DNA of 64,000 nucleotides from Bactericera cockerelli (GCA_024516035.1 CM044966.1:21797185-21861184); one strand, 5' to 3'; counted from the first letter of the stretch, positions 11,450-22,021 are shown. Numbers and translations: made by a program. Notes: generated by a model not told the origin, from the sequence alone.

Positions 11450-13320
11450 CTCATCTGTCCTATTCTAATGGAAATCCCGAGTTTCTCAGTGAGGTGGCTA
11501 CTGAGGCTTTCGTCAACGCCATCGCAGATCGTGAGATACAGCAAGCTGTTCGCCTGGCTGGAAAGAAAACTACAGCGGAGGCCCTAGCTTATGCTCTTGC
11601 CTTTGAATCAGCGAAGCAAGCATCCCGTAACGCCTTGCGGATCCGTCAAGTGACAGTAGCAGACGAAATGGACCACTATTCCTCATCTACCCAGCGGCGC
11701 GTGAGCACCGAGATCCGTTGTTGGAATTGTAATACTCCAGGACACATTCAGCGGGATTGTAAGAAGAGGAAACGAGCCTCAAATTCATTAGAGTGCTGGT
11801 CCTGTGGCGAGAAAGGTCATTTACAAAGTGATTGCACTAAGCGCCGCCGATCTGAAAGAACACGCTCACGGTACCCCTACACGAGGGGAGAACAAGAAAA
11901 AATCAACTGGCGATCTAAGTCACCAGAGGCGCGGCGCTGTACATGTATGGAAGAGAAGCAGATTGTCACCGAAGTGCGACGTATTACTGTTAGTCCGCAC
12001 TCTGGCTGGACTACTGATGAGTTGCGGAAAGATCAACTTGAAGACAGCGATATCTCTCCCGTCATCACTTGGAAGGAGCGCGAGGTGAAGCCCCAATGGA
12101 AAGACATATCCGACAAGAGTGTAGTAACAAAGAGCTATCTGACGCAGTGGGACTCTTTAGTCCTTGAGTCCGGGATTCTCAAGAGGAAGTGGGAGTCAAT
12201 CAATGGAAGATCCTGTCGACTGCAGATAATATTACCCCAGTCCCGTGTTAGGGAAGTACTCGAAGAGTTACATGGAGGAGCATCCGGAGGTCACCTTGGC
12301 GTAAATAAGACTCTCGATAAGCTACGAGAAAGATTTTACTGGCTACATATGAGACAAGATGTCGAAGACTGGATTCGCCGATGTTCCTGTTGTGCAGGAT
12401 CTAAAGGTCCGCGTACCCGAAGCCGTGGTGAATTACAGAAGTATGTCGTCGGGGCCCCATTTGAACGTGTAGCCATAGATGTTGCTGGACCGTGTCCTGT
12501 AACTGACAATGGGAACCGCTACATTCTTGTAGTGATGGACTATTTCAGCAAATGGCCCGAAGCATTTGCTATACCCAACCAAGAAGCAACCACTGTAGCA
12601 GACTGCCTTGTCAACCATTGGATTAGCAGATTTGGAGTTCCCCTTGAACTTCATTCAGACCAAGGGAGAAATTTCGAATCCCAAATTTTCCAGCAAGTCT
12701 GCTCCACACTTGGAATCAAGAAAACTAGGACAACCCCTCTTCACCCACAGTCAGACGGAATGGTCGAGCGGTTTAATCGCACGCTCCTTGAACACCTGCG
12801 AAAAGTGGTTGATGATCATCAACGAGAGTGGGACAAGCATATACCGCTGTTCCTGATGGCCTACCGTTCTGCGACGCACAATAGCACTGGCCAATCACCT
12901 GCACTGGTCATCTTTGGCAAGGAGATTCGTTTACCCAGTGAACTTAGATTTGGAACTTCACCCAGCGAGGACAGAATCGAGACCAATGACTATGTGGCGG
13001 ACCTTCGTCAAGACCTCAAGGAGATCCACGCCCGGACCCGTGACAGATTGAATTTATCAAGCAACAGAATGAAAACTCGATATGACCAATTATGTAATTC
13101 TGTAGGTTTTCAGGTAGGAGATCTCGTATGGTTGTATAATCCCAAACGACGAAAGGGTCGTTGCCCCAAGTTACAGCAAAATTGGGAAGGCCCTTATCAT
13201 GTAATAACTAGGATAAATGATGTAGTTTATAGGATTCAGAAAGGAATTAGAGGCAAGTTTAAAGTTATTCATCTAGATAGATTAGCTCCCTATTTAGAAC
13301 CTGAGTTGTCCCAAGATTAG
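11395..13320 (+). CDS. Capsid C-terminus, nucleocapsid and integrase in one 641-aa frame
   Basis: Residues 1-100 finish the capsid. Two CCHC knuckles lie at 109-122 (CWNCNTPGHIQRDC) and 134-147 (CWSCGEKGHLQSDC). From about 190 the frame enters the linker that in full Gypsy elements follows RNase H (VRRITVSPHSGWTTDELR). Integrase follows: zinc-binding H293, H300, C330 and C333; catalytic D362 (AIDVAGP), D422 (HSDQGRN) and E458 (VERFNRT), a D-D-35-E spacing; and a C-terminal GPYHVITRI motif. The whole pol segment between nucleocapsid and integrase is deleted in frame. The catalytic residues are intact, so the integrase could be active if expressed. The annotated ATG is internal to capsid and may not be a real start. 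Confidence 0.88.
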   Translation: MQKSGETLQELQSDVERLAHLSYSNGNPEFLSEVATEAFVNAIADREIQQAVRLAGKKTTAEALAYALAFESAKQASRNALRIRQVTVADEMDHYSSSTQRRVSTEIRCWNCNTPGHIQRDCKKRKRASNSLECWSCGEKGHLQSDCTKRRRSERTRSRYPYTRGEQEKINWRSKSPEARRCTCMEEKQIVTEVRRITVSPHSGWTTDELRKDQLEDSDISPVITWKEREVKPQWKDISDKSVVTKSYLTQWDSLVLESGILKRKWESINGRSCRLQIILPQSRVREVLEELHGGASGGHLGVNKTLDKLRERFYWLHMRQDVEDWIRRCSCCAGSKGPRTRSRGELQKYVVGAPFERVAIDVAGPCPVTDNGNRYILVVMDYFSKWPEAFAIPNQEATTVADCLVNHWISRFGVPLELHSDQGRNFESQIFQQVCSTLGIKKTRTTPLHPQSDGMVERFNRTLLEHLRKVVDDHQREWDKHIPLFLMAYRSATHNSTGQSPALVIFGKEIRLPSELRFGTSPSEDRIETNDYVADLRQDLKEIHARTRDRLNLSSNRMKTRYDQLCNSVGFQVGDLVWLYNPKRRKGRCPKLQQNWEGPYHVITRINDVVYRIQKGIRGKFKVIHLDRLAPYLEPELSQD

Positions 13321-13349
13321 CAAGTTACTGTTCGGGACGAACAATTTTT

Positions 13350-13362
13350 AAGGAGGGGATAG
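13350..13362 (+). other. Polypurine tract
   Basis: AAGGAGGGGATAG directly upstream of the 3' LTR, the expected plus-strand primer site. Confidence 0.85.
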
Positions 13363-13934
13363 TGTTATGATTTGGTTCAAGCAAGTTGAATACCCCTTTG
13401 CTTCAAGCAAGTTGAAAACCCCTGTGAAATGTGTGAGCAATCAGCTGTTGAGAGGGGAAATTAGTTCGGTGTTTTTAATCATAGAGTGAGCTACAGGTAT
13501 CGAATCTCGATTTCTCTCGAATTTTCTGAGCGGAATGTGCTGGAGTGTTTTCGCTCTTTTATGTGAGGTATATAATAATGGTAGCACGGTGTTTGTGCGA
13601 GTGAGTTGAAATACTGAGACTGTGCGAGTGATTTGAATTCGAGATTGTGCGATATCGCGATATTAGTGATTTGTAGTACGATAGTAGTTTCCGCGGATAG
13701 TACAGTAGTTTTTCCAGAGTGTATTCGTAAGTGATAAGAGACAGTTAAGCGTGCGTTAAGAGTCAGTTTAAGCATTAGACTTTGTGTTACGTGATAGTAG
13801 AACTGTTATAAGACATATTGTACTTTTCGAGATTTATAATTTTTCATAATAAACTTACTTTTTATTTTAATTATTTAATAGTAAATTCAAGTGCGTTTTA
13901 AACTTTAATCCCCCCGAACCCGTAGCGCGTAACA
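13363..13934 (+). repeat. 3' LTR (572 bp)
   Basis: Same sequence as the 5' LTR, ending in GCGCGTAACA at 13934 and followed by the ATAT target-site duplicate. Confidence 0.93.
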
Positions 13935-13938
13935 ATAT

Positions 13939-14035
13939 TTTTTTGAAGATAAGTGTTTCACAGAACTTTTGATTTCGTAGCCATGAAGCAGCAGCTACTG
14001 AAGACGCTTGTAGTCTGAGTTGCAGAATACGCGTA
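13939..14035 (-). repeat. SINE 3' fragment interrupted by the LTR element
   Basis: Inverted match to the tail of the SINE at 23032-23335: GTAGCTGCT...CATGGCTACGAAAT then GTGAAACACTTATCTTC in minus orientation. The Gypsy element is inserted in its A/T tail. Confidence 0.6.
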
Positions 14036-14079
14036 GATGCCTAGTTGGCTATCAAGTTCGGAAACTTGAAAAAAATAAT

Positions 14080-14640
14080 CCCATTGCAACGTACGGGTTA
14101 ATGACTAGTTAGATATTAGATAAATTTTGTAGCAGAGTACGGGTAGAAGGCAATTAAGGTATAAAACGCAGTAAAAAAAGAAACTCTCGTTACAAAGCAA
14201 GGGTTAACAACTAGTTAGGTATTAGATGAATCTTATAGCAGAATACAGGTAGACGGCTATTAGAGGTATTCTAAGTATTTAAATAAAAAAAAACAGAGCA
14301 AAGTACAGGTTACTGGCTAGTTAGCTATAAGAGGAATCTTGTAGGGATGCCTGGGCCATTTGTCCCTTTAACTGATTTTGTTATGCAGAGACGTTTGTTT
14401 GAAGCGTCTGTGCGCATGCGCATTCAGATGTTTCTTTAATAAATAACTGTCAAGGTCAAAATATTCCCTATAGCAAGCTCGGTCTAACCCTACAGTGAAC
14501 CCTATAGGGACAACAAAAACGTCTCTGCATACCAGCCCTAAAAAAAGTAAGAGCAAAGTACGGGTTAACGACTAGTTAACCATGAGAGAAATCTTATAGA
14601 AGTGTACGGGTGGACAACTAATAAAACCTGTAGTACATAC
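14080..14640. repeat. Array of Helitron-like 3' ends
   Basis: Repeated pieces of the form GCAAAGTACGGGTTAACGAC then CTAGTTAG occur near 14092, 14190, 14305 and 14555, with weaker units between. The pattern (short hairpin of CCC/GGG, 10-12 bases, then CTAGT) is that of the Helitron end at 28895. A separate MITE (14341-14539) is inserted inside the array. Confidence 0.55.
14341..14539 (+). mobile_element. About 200-bp MITE with subterminal inverted TATGCAGAGACGTTT
   Basis: Ends resemble each other inverted (TAGGGATG and CCAGCCCTA). TATGCAGAGACGTTT near the left end faces AAACGTCTCTGCATA near the right end. A second copy in opposite orientation is at 21275-21476. No coding capacity; the superfamily is not recognised. 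Confidence 0.7.
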
Positions 14641-15659
14641 ATGATCCACTAATTCAAAATCTGAAACAATACTAACTTCTAGGTGCTATTAAAATGATCT
14701 AAATTAGACACGTCACTTATTGACAAAGTTCTGCTAAATTAAACATGTTTTCAGTTTTACTCACACAGCATCAAAATGAATTTTATACATTAAAATGTAC
14801 ACGTGTCTATAGATAGGAAATAGCCACGGGACTTGAAACTTTGTTTGCTAAAGCTGATTATATTGTTCCTTGTTGCCAATTGTTAGTTATAGACGGTGTC
14901 GTTATAAACAATTTCTACTGTACTTCTCAACTCCCCATTCACAATGGACTTTCTATAGTTCTTAATAGTAAAACACACTGTAAAACATTCACAACAAATT
15001 TTGTTAGAGGTCATGATCAAGCTCTTATTTTTCAAGATGCGCTAATTTGAAGTTGATTAATTGAAAATAGGACTATTTAGTTTCTAGAACAAGTCTTGTA
15101 TTATTATTATTATTCAACACTTTATTAGATATAAATGGACATATAAAAAGTGGCTGTATGGACTTATTTTGGTCCACTGCCAAAAAAAAAAAAAAAAAAA
15201 AAAAAAATTGACATATATTATGTACAATACAAATAATTATTTTAACAATGAAAAAATGAAAACAATATATACAATAAAAATGAAATTTTTTTTTTAAACA
15301 AAATGAAGTTTTATTTTATTTCGAACTGCTCATAAATCAATGAGTTGCCCAAAGACACAGTATACAGATCATCAGACAGGTGTTGTTATTTTTTTATTTT
15401 ATTTTTCCATTAGTTATTATTTTTTATTTTCAATGTTTTTTTTTGTCTTTGGCCAACACGTTACTCATGGGTACAAAATGTCTATGAACAATATTCAAAG
15501 TGTCACGCAGGACAGTCAAGCATAGCTCTTTCAAATGTTTCTTATGGATTTGATGTGTTTTGAAGAAGTTGAGAAGTATAGGTGAGGCAGACCGCGAACA
15601 CCAAACCATAGACCATGCACTTTCCAGTTTTGAATTCCATATTTGTCTTTGAAGTAAGG

Positions 15660-16480
15660 TATGGTGGGTTCATAGATGGCTTTTTTTCTCATTGTCTATC
15701 ATTTGATCTTGATGATCTTCATTGGTTTCCCAGCGCAGTGTAGGGTCAATGATGAGCACATTGTTGTGCTGTCGATCAATAGCTATGATATCCGCTCTTC
15801 TATTTTGATTCTCTCCGTCACTGGTTACTGCTTCACGGTGAACTTCCTCATGAACTTCCCATCCTTTCTGGCGAAACAGGTCAGCTGTAGTGGTGCGGAT
15901 TTTATGGTGGGCAGAATTTCACAACAGCTCAGAGCGAGGACAGATGCCACTGATGTGGGGAATCGTTTCGATTAGGTTTTTCTCTCTGCAAATTGGGTTT
16001 CTGCAGAGGCGATTCCCTTGACTCCTACCACCTGTTCCGCGGTTAGACATCGAGTTCATAGAGTTTTAATGCATTTGTCCACTCGCTACTTGTCAATCCT
16101 TGTTTATTAGAAATCCAGTCATTGGTGATTGGGCAGGGTTTGTACCATTTGATTCCTACGCCACCAAAGCAGGTTTGCAGACATTCAACAAGGATTTTCG
16201 CACTTGTTTCGTCTATTGCGATGATAGTTGTATCGTCTGCAAAAGCTAGAGCCGTCAATTTTTCTAAGTTTGAATCAAGTTCAAATCCATGTTCGATTGT
16301 CACGCTATGGTCAGTAATGAGTTTCAGAATGAAATCCTGACACAGATTGAAGATAGTCGGTGATAGCAGCAGGCCTTGAGCTAATCCACAGTGAATATTG
16401 ATCGGACAGGATGACTTGTTGTTCAGCTCAATCTTGGTAGAATTTGCTGTTGCCAGATTGAATATTAAATTTCTGAGACC
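15660..16480 (-). pseudogene. R2-like retrotransposon fragment, copy B with internal deletion
   Basis: Same fragment as 1630-3165, but the RT block (TALAFADDTTIIAID...TCFG) is joined directly to the pre-knuckle part (VGIKWYKPCPITNDW). The junction (about 16164) falls at a CCA present at both ends of the missing segment in copy A (2172 and 2831), a microhomology deletion. The shared TGA after the knuckle is retained. Confidence 0.8.
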
Positions 16481-16731
16481 ACATAGAATAGAATATTATA
16501 TAGAAAAATATATAAAAACAGATGTCCTAACTAAAGGGCGGAGTTATTGCCTATGGCAATTCTTTTAAAATTCCTAATTCCATGGAGAAAAAAAATAAGA
16601 AAGAGACCAAGTACAGCAAAGTTGCTCACAAGGTTACAACATGCACAAATATTAGGAAAAATATACTTTATATTATTTGACAATAACAAAAATATCACGT
16701 CCAATTATAAATTATAGGGGTAAAGCCCCCG

Positions 16732-19167
16732 TCATGTATGACCATGCAGTTGAAAAACGTTGGACTCTAATAAAACAAAACAAGTGTGAACCAACATATG
16801 GCTTTTAAGTTGACCAATTTGTTTAAATGATTTTTTACATATCTTACAACTGTGAGGCTTTACACCAGGGTGAATTCTCATGTGTTTTTTTAAATTACCT
16901 GATTGAACAAATGATTTTTTACAGATATCGCAACTGAAAGGTTTTTCACCTGTGTGAATCTTCATGTGATTTTTTGCTGAATAAGACAAAGTAAATGACT
17001 TCCTACATACCTCGCAACTGTAAGGCTTCTCTTGAGGGTGATTTCTCATGTGTTTTTTTAAATTACTTGATTTAGTAAATATTTTTTTACATATCTTACA
17101 ATTGTAAGGATTTTTGCCAAGGTGAATTTTCATGTGTCTTTTTAAACTACCTGATTCAGTAAATGATTTTTTGCATATTTTACAACTGTAAGGCTTTATG
17201 CCAGTGTGAACTCTCAAGTGTTTTTTTAAATTACCTGATTCAATAAATGATTTTTTACAGATATCGCAACTGAAAGGTTTTTCACCAGTGTGAATCTTCA
17301 TGTGTTTTTTTGCTGAATTTGACGAAGTATACGATTTTCCACAAATCTTGCAACTGAAAGGGTTTTCACCAGTGTGAATCCTCCTGTGAGTTTTCAATAT
17401 ATGTGATCGAGTAAATGATTTTCCACATTCTTCACAACTGAAAGGCCTTTCACCAGTGTGAGACAACAGGTGATTTTTTAAAGCAGTTTTAGAAGTAAAT
17501 GATTTTTTACATACATCACAACTGAAAGGCTTTTCACCAGTGTGAGACAACAGGTGATATTTTAAAGAATCTTTAGAAGTAAATGATTTTTTACATACAT
17601 CACAACGGAAAGGCTTTTCCCCAGTGTGAATCCTATTATGAATTTTTAATAAAATTGATTGAGTAAATGATTTTCCACATTCTTCACAACTGAAAGGTCT
17701 TTCACCAGTGTGAGCCCACAGGTGATATTTTAAATTCCATTGTTTATTAAATGTTTTTTTACATACCTCACAACTGAAAGGCTTTTCCCCAGTGTGAATC
17801 CTCCTATGAGTTTTTAATATACTTGATTGAGTAAATGATTTTTTACATACATCACAACTGAAAGGCTTTTCCCCAGTGTGAACCTTCAGGTGTCTTTTTA
17901 AATTACTTTGTTGATAAAATAATTTTTTACATACATCACAACTGAAAGGCTTTTCCCCAGTGTGAATCCTCCTATGAATTTTTAATATACTTGATTGAGT
18001 AAATGATTTTCCACATTCTTCACAACTGAAAGGCCTTTCACCAGTGTGAGACCACAGGTGATTTTTTAAAGTAGCTTTATAAGTAAATGATTTTTTACAT
18101 ACATCACAGCTGAAAGGCTTTTCCCCAGTGTGAACCTTTAGGTGACTTTTTAAATAACTTTGTTTATTAAATGTTTTTTTACATACCTCACAACTGTAAG
18201 GTTTTTCACCGGTGTGAATTCTCATATGACATTTTAAATACCTTGATTCAGTAAATGATTTTTTACATATCTCACAATTGAAAGGTTTTTCTACTGAGTG
18301 GTTAATAAGATCACTTTTGCCATGTCTATATGAAAATGACATTTGATATTCATGTTTTACTTCTTTTTGGAAACATAAATGATTTTTGAGATCACCAGAT
18401 ACAACAAAAGAGCTTTGACAAGAATCACATTCAAATGACATTCCTTGCTCATGTTTAATGTTCTCTATCACAAATTCACTATCCTGAGACTCATATTGAA
18501 TATTATCGGTCACAACTTCACACTGGGGCTCATTATTGGTATTCTCCATCACATATTCACTGTCCTGTGGCTCACATTTGATGTTTTCTGTCACACGTTT
18601 AGTGTCATAAAAACTGTCTGTCATAACGAATGAACTTAAACCACAGTCTTCATGCACTTCTTGTTTCTCTGTCATAACTAGTGAACCTAATCCACAGTCT
18701 TCATGCACTTCTTGTTTCTCTGTCATAACTAGTGAACTTAAACCACAGTCTTCATGCACTTCTTGTTTCTCTGTCATAACTAGTGAACTTAATCCACAGT
18801 CTTCATGCACTTCTTGTTTCTCTGTCATAACTAGTGAACCTAATCCACAGTCTTCATGCACTTCTTGTTTCTCTGTCATAACTAGTGAACCTAATCCACA
18901 GTCTTCATGCACTTCTTGTTTCTCTGTCATAACTAGTGAACTTAACCCACTGTCTTCATGCACTTCTTCTTTTTTTATAAACCTATGCACTCCTTCTTTC
19001 TTTATAAACCTATCGCATACATGTGGATGAGTAAAGATTTCATCTCCTTCAATACCAGAATGAATGTGCACAAGACTTCCCACTGCTGCAGCATTGTTTG
19101 CGCAAGATGACATCATACCTGACTTGATTTTATCATTCACGTTTTTCTCTACATTATTTGTTGACAT
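16732..19167 (-). CDS. Poly-C2H2 zinc-finger protein, 18 fingers (copy B)
   Basis: Uninterrupted 811-aa frame, paralogue of the gene at 3399-6320 with the same start and the same LHGHT end. The acidic N-terminus carries seven rather than five 17-aa VHEDCGLSS units. One degenerate finger (FECDSCQSSFVVSGDLKNH, second His missing) precedes 18 regular C2H2 fingers from about residue 290 to 793. B has three consecutive fingers (FSCKICGKSYTSS, FSCDICKKSFIES, YSCKICKKSFTES) where A has one chimaeric finger, and lacks about nine fingers present in the first half of A. Likely a nuclear DNA-binding protein; binding site and regulation unknown. Confidence 0.85.
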   Translation of the reverse strand: MSTNNVEKNVNDKIKSGMMSSCANNAAAVGSLVHIHSGIEGDEIFTHPHVCDRFIKKEGVHRFIKKEEVHEDSGLSSLVMTEKQEVHEDCGLGSLVMTEKQEVHEDCGLGSLVMTEKQEVHEDCGLSSLVMTEKQEVHEDCGLSSLVMTEKQEVHEDCGLGSLVMTEKQEVHEDCGLSSFVMTDSFYDTKRVTENIKCEPQDSEYVMENTNNEPQCEVVTDNIQYESQDSEFVIENIKHEQGMSFECDSCQSSFVVSGDLKNHLCFQKEVKHEYQMSFSYRHGKSDLINHSVEKPFNCEICKKSFTESRYLKCHMRIHTGEKPYSCEVCKKTFNKQSYLKSHLKVHTGEKPFSCDVCKKSFTYKATLKNHLWSHTGERPFSCEECGKSFTQSSILKIHRRIHTGEKPFSCDVCKKLFYQQSNLKRHLKVHTGEKPFSCDVCKKSFTQSSILKTHRRIHTGEKPFSCEVCKKTFNKQWNLKYHLWAHTGERPFSCEECGKSFTQSILLKIHNRIHTGEKPFRCDVCKKSFTSKDSLKYHLLSHTGEKPFSCDVCKKSFTSKTALKNHLLSHTGERPFSCEECGKSFTRSHILKTHRRIHTGENPFSCKICGKSYTSSNSAKKHMKIHTGEKPFSCDICKKSFIESGNLKKHLRVHTGIKPYSCKICKKSFTESGSLKRHMKIHLGKNPYNCKICKKIFTKSSNLKKHMRNHPQEKPYSCEVCRKSFTLSYSAKNHMKIHTGEKPFSCDICKKSFVQSGNLKKHMRIHPGVKPHSCKICKKSFKQIGQLKSHMLVHTCFVLLESNVFQLHGHT

Positions 19168-19916
19168 TGCAACTATTTGTTAAAATTTTTGTATGTTTCT
19201 TTATAGCGTGTAGGGAAGGAAACACAAAGAACACAAGTGAACCAGATATTATCTAGAATTCTAGAGGATTGTTATAATCAGGAATACATGCCAAGTATTG
19301 CTTCTTGCAGCAGATTACATGAAAAGTTTTCCTTACAAGAAGTTCTGTCTTGGGTAGTTGGGTGGACTAGTCTTGTTCAATCTGGAATCAAAACAATAGT
19401 CTAAATTAGGAGATGTTTGCATTTATTATACCTGATTTTTTCCGATTACTAATATTAAAAAAAATTTGGAAGTAAAATATACACAACAAGATTCAAAATT
19501 ATATGTGCTATGATTGATTGAAACTCGACTTGAGGGAGGGTCTCTGCTATCTGTAATTTGATCTTATTCTTTTTGTCGGCCACTATAGTTAAAATATTCA
19601 TATGTGGTCAACATACTCAGTTACTCAGATTCTACTTTTGATAATCAATTTTTCTAAGGCAAATGAGAACTATTCAAAAGTTAGAACATCCATTCATCCA
19701 AAAATAACTGAATCCCTGACTAGGTTAAGAAACAGTCAATAAACAGTGCTTTTTATTATGATGTTTATTCTGTTCCATTTAAAAAAAATTGATTAAGTAT
19801 AGCTTCAACTTCATCAACTACCTTTGCCTGGTGTCTCTGTCTTACTGACAGGCAATTGTTCACTGACGAGAGTGTTATGTGTCCACTTTCACTACAGAAC
19901 TGGATACTAGACCAAG

Positions 19917-20040
19917 GGCAGAATTAATAGACATTTTTGTAATGCTTGTGTGGCGTTCAGTCATGGATTGCGTACTGTGTAAGATGGGGAAAACCGATGA
20001 TTAGAAATGACTTGAGTTGTAGAATTAATTCATTTGGCAG
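19917..20040. mobile_element. Degenerate 129-bp MITE (copy B)
   Basis: Contains GCAGAATTAATAGACATTT and GATTGCGTACTGTGTAAGAT, homologous to 7190-7318; terminal repeats are eroded. Confidence 0.65.
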
Positions 20041-20385
20041 ATTCAAAAGTTTGGCATTAATTTGGCAGACTCACATTTCTTTTGGCTTTAGACTTGACTA
20101 ATATTCCATGAGGAAAATCAAATCCGGCTTCTCAAATTACAAAACGGCGAACGCGGCATCGACGTTATGAGACCAGTAAATTTTTAAATAGTTGCGCCAT
20201 TAACCAAAGGGGTATTTTTTTTGTTGATAAAAGAATTCCATTTTAGCTTTTCTTTCACGAAAATGGAAAAATTTGGAAATACCGAACCTGGAATTTTTTT
20301 TCCAATAGAAAAACACGGCTGCACTTAGCTTCCACACTATTCATGAAAGAAAAATGCGTTTGGCTACTTAATAAAAGGAATGTTA

Positions 20386-21086
20386 AAGCGGTTTTTTTTA
20401 TGTGAACGAAGCGAACCGAAGCTGACCTGGTCACTGAAATTCACTTTTTTTTATTTGACCGGACCGAAAAATCCTGAACAAAGTGGACCGGCTCGTTCGT
20501 TCGGTCATGGGTTTTGGTTCGGTAAGAAGAAGAAGAAGTGGATAAAAAATCATAATATTATTATTTTATTTTCACCCATTTTTTTTTTCAAAACTCCCTG
20601 TTATGTGAAGAGTTTTATTGAGACACCTACACTAAGCAATAAGTTTAGACATTTTATTTTCTCTTGACTTTTTATTCTCTACTGATTCCTGTATCTTTAT
20701 TTAGTGCTAGTTATAATTTTATTTTATCCATATTACTTTTGTCATATTACATGGTCACTTGATGGATATAAGTTTATATAGAGTAAAAAACATAGGTAAT
20801 CAGTTTTTTTTATGAGATTGGGGTTTTCATATATGTAGATTGTTGGGTAATTAAAGTTTAAGGAATTTTAAGGTCCAATGTAATTTGATTAATTGAATAA
20901 AATCAAAATGAAATACAACAGTCGCTTGTTTTCATTTTCATTTCAAAAGCAAAATGTAAACACACACCGAAAATGTAAATAAACCAGAGTCCCAAAATCA
21001 CTTTTTTTTATTCTTCAAATCTTGGTTGACCAGAGTTGACCGAGCGGTCTCGGTCAGGCTTTTCGTTCACATAAAAAAAACCGCTT
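20386..21086. mobile_element. 701-bp TIR element with TTA target duplication
   Basis: AAGCGGTTTTTTTTATGTGA at the left faces an inverted copy at the right (TCACATAAAAAAAACCGCTT); about 25 bp of inverted repeat. Flanked by TTA on both sides (20383-20385, 21087-21089), as expected for PIF/Harbinger-like elements. Copy A of the segmental duplication lacks it. No transposase frame is recognised. Confidence 0.8.
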
Positions 21087-21274
21087 TTAGTAGGAGGAAT
21101 TTTATAAATCCATTTTGGTCAACCAAACTGGAAGATTTTTTCCTCTTCCAAAAGAAAAATGACTTTCTTCCAGTTCGTCCATTTTATTCCATTTGAACCC
21201 ACTATGGTTAGAAAGAAAAATACGGCTTTTGAGAACCCCTGTGATTTGACCCAAGGAGGTGAAAATCACAGAGG

Positions 21275-21476
21275 CCTAGGCTGGTATGCAGAGACGATTT
21301 TGTAATCCCTATAGGGTTCAGTGTAGGGTGGACCCGAGCTTGCTATAGGGAATACTTCGACCTTGACAATTTGTTTATTAAAGAAACGTCTGATTGCACA
21401 TGCGCACAGACGCTTTAAACAAACGTCTCTGCATAACAAAATCAGCTGAAGGGACAAATGACCCAGGCATCCCTAC
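21275..21476 (-). mobile_element. Second copy of the TATGCAGAGACG MITE
   Basis: Inverted relative to 14341-14539, with the same ends (CCCTAC at the right; CTGGTATGCAGAG at the left) and the same CCCTATAG motifs inside. Confidence 0.7.
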
Positions 21477-22021
21477 CAGTGAGGACTCTGCATACAACCC
21501 CTAGAGAAAAAATACTTGATAATTGAAGCTGAAAACAGTCACCATTATTATATTGTACGGCTTCTTTCTTTTCACTTCCCTTATCCTATAATAAGGAAAG
21601 TAATGGAATCACCCAGAATTTTCGATATTAGTCAGTTTTCAGTGCCAAAACACGTTTTAGGGTCCCCAGACCCTAAATCCAAATCAGCCATTGGTCCAAG
21701 TGTCTGTTTGAGTATCTGTAAACAAAATATCTCAAAAACTGCCTAGAGAATTGAAATCGTACAGAGGTCATAAAAATATAGAGGACCCAGCACGAAACTT
21801 TAGAAAAAAATCGGTGCCGCCAATGGCGGGGGGGGGGGGGTGGGGGGGGCGCTTTGACTAACTTTTTTTATTATTCATCCTAGATGGGGGTTGTGACGTA
21901 TCAAATCCAATGATTTTGAGGTGCTATTTACGAATTTGGCATTCGTTTTTTTGCTATCTGTTACCGTCCAGTCACCAGTGGCGGAATTCGACTTATATCC
22001 GCGGGGATGAGGAAAGTCATG
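21477..22021. other. Gene-free stretch with a G-rich run
   Basis: No gene is recognised. 21828-21849 is almost pure G (two runs broken by one T), a G-quadruplex candidate on the plus strand. Confidence 0.5.

Larger units (their letters stand above)
9796..13934 (+). mobile_element. Gypsy-type LTR retrotransposon, internally deleted (gag-integrase)
   Basis: Complete from LTR to LTR (4,139 bp) with a 4-bp target-site duplication ATAT (9792-9795 and 13935-13938), TG...CA termini, a tRNA-Leu-type primer-binding site and a polypurine tract. The coding part holds gag with two zinc knuckles, then jumps directly to the linker that normally follows RNase H, and on through integrase. Protease, reverse transcriptase and RNase H are absent. 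The two LTRs appear identical base for base, so insertion was recent and must have used reverse transcriptase supplied by another element. Integrase with a GPY/F tail and the Leu PBS fit Ty3/Gypsy. No env is present. The element sits in the tail of an older SINE fragment. Confidence 0.93.
14652..21230. repeat. Segmental duplication, copy B
   Basis: Repeats copy A from its first base, with internal differences: it lacks the 700-bp insertion, lacks about 660 bp of the R2-like fragment, carries an 18-finger version of the zinc-finger gene, and has a TIR element inserted at 20386-21086. The right boundary again lies in the CTTCCAGTT dispersed repeat. Confidence 0.9.

Noticed and set aside
9796..13934. 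Endogenous retrovirus (errantivirus)
   Set aside because: No envelope-like frame follows integrase; the polypurine tract and 3' LTR begin directly after it.
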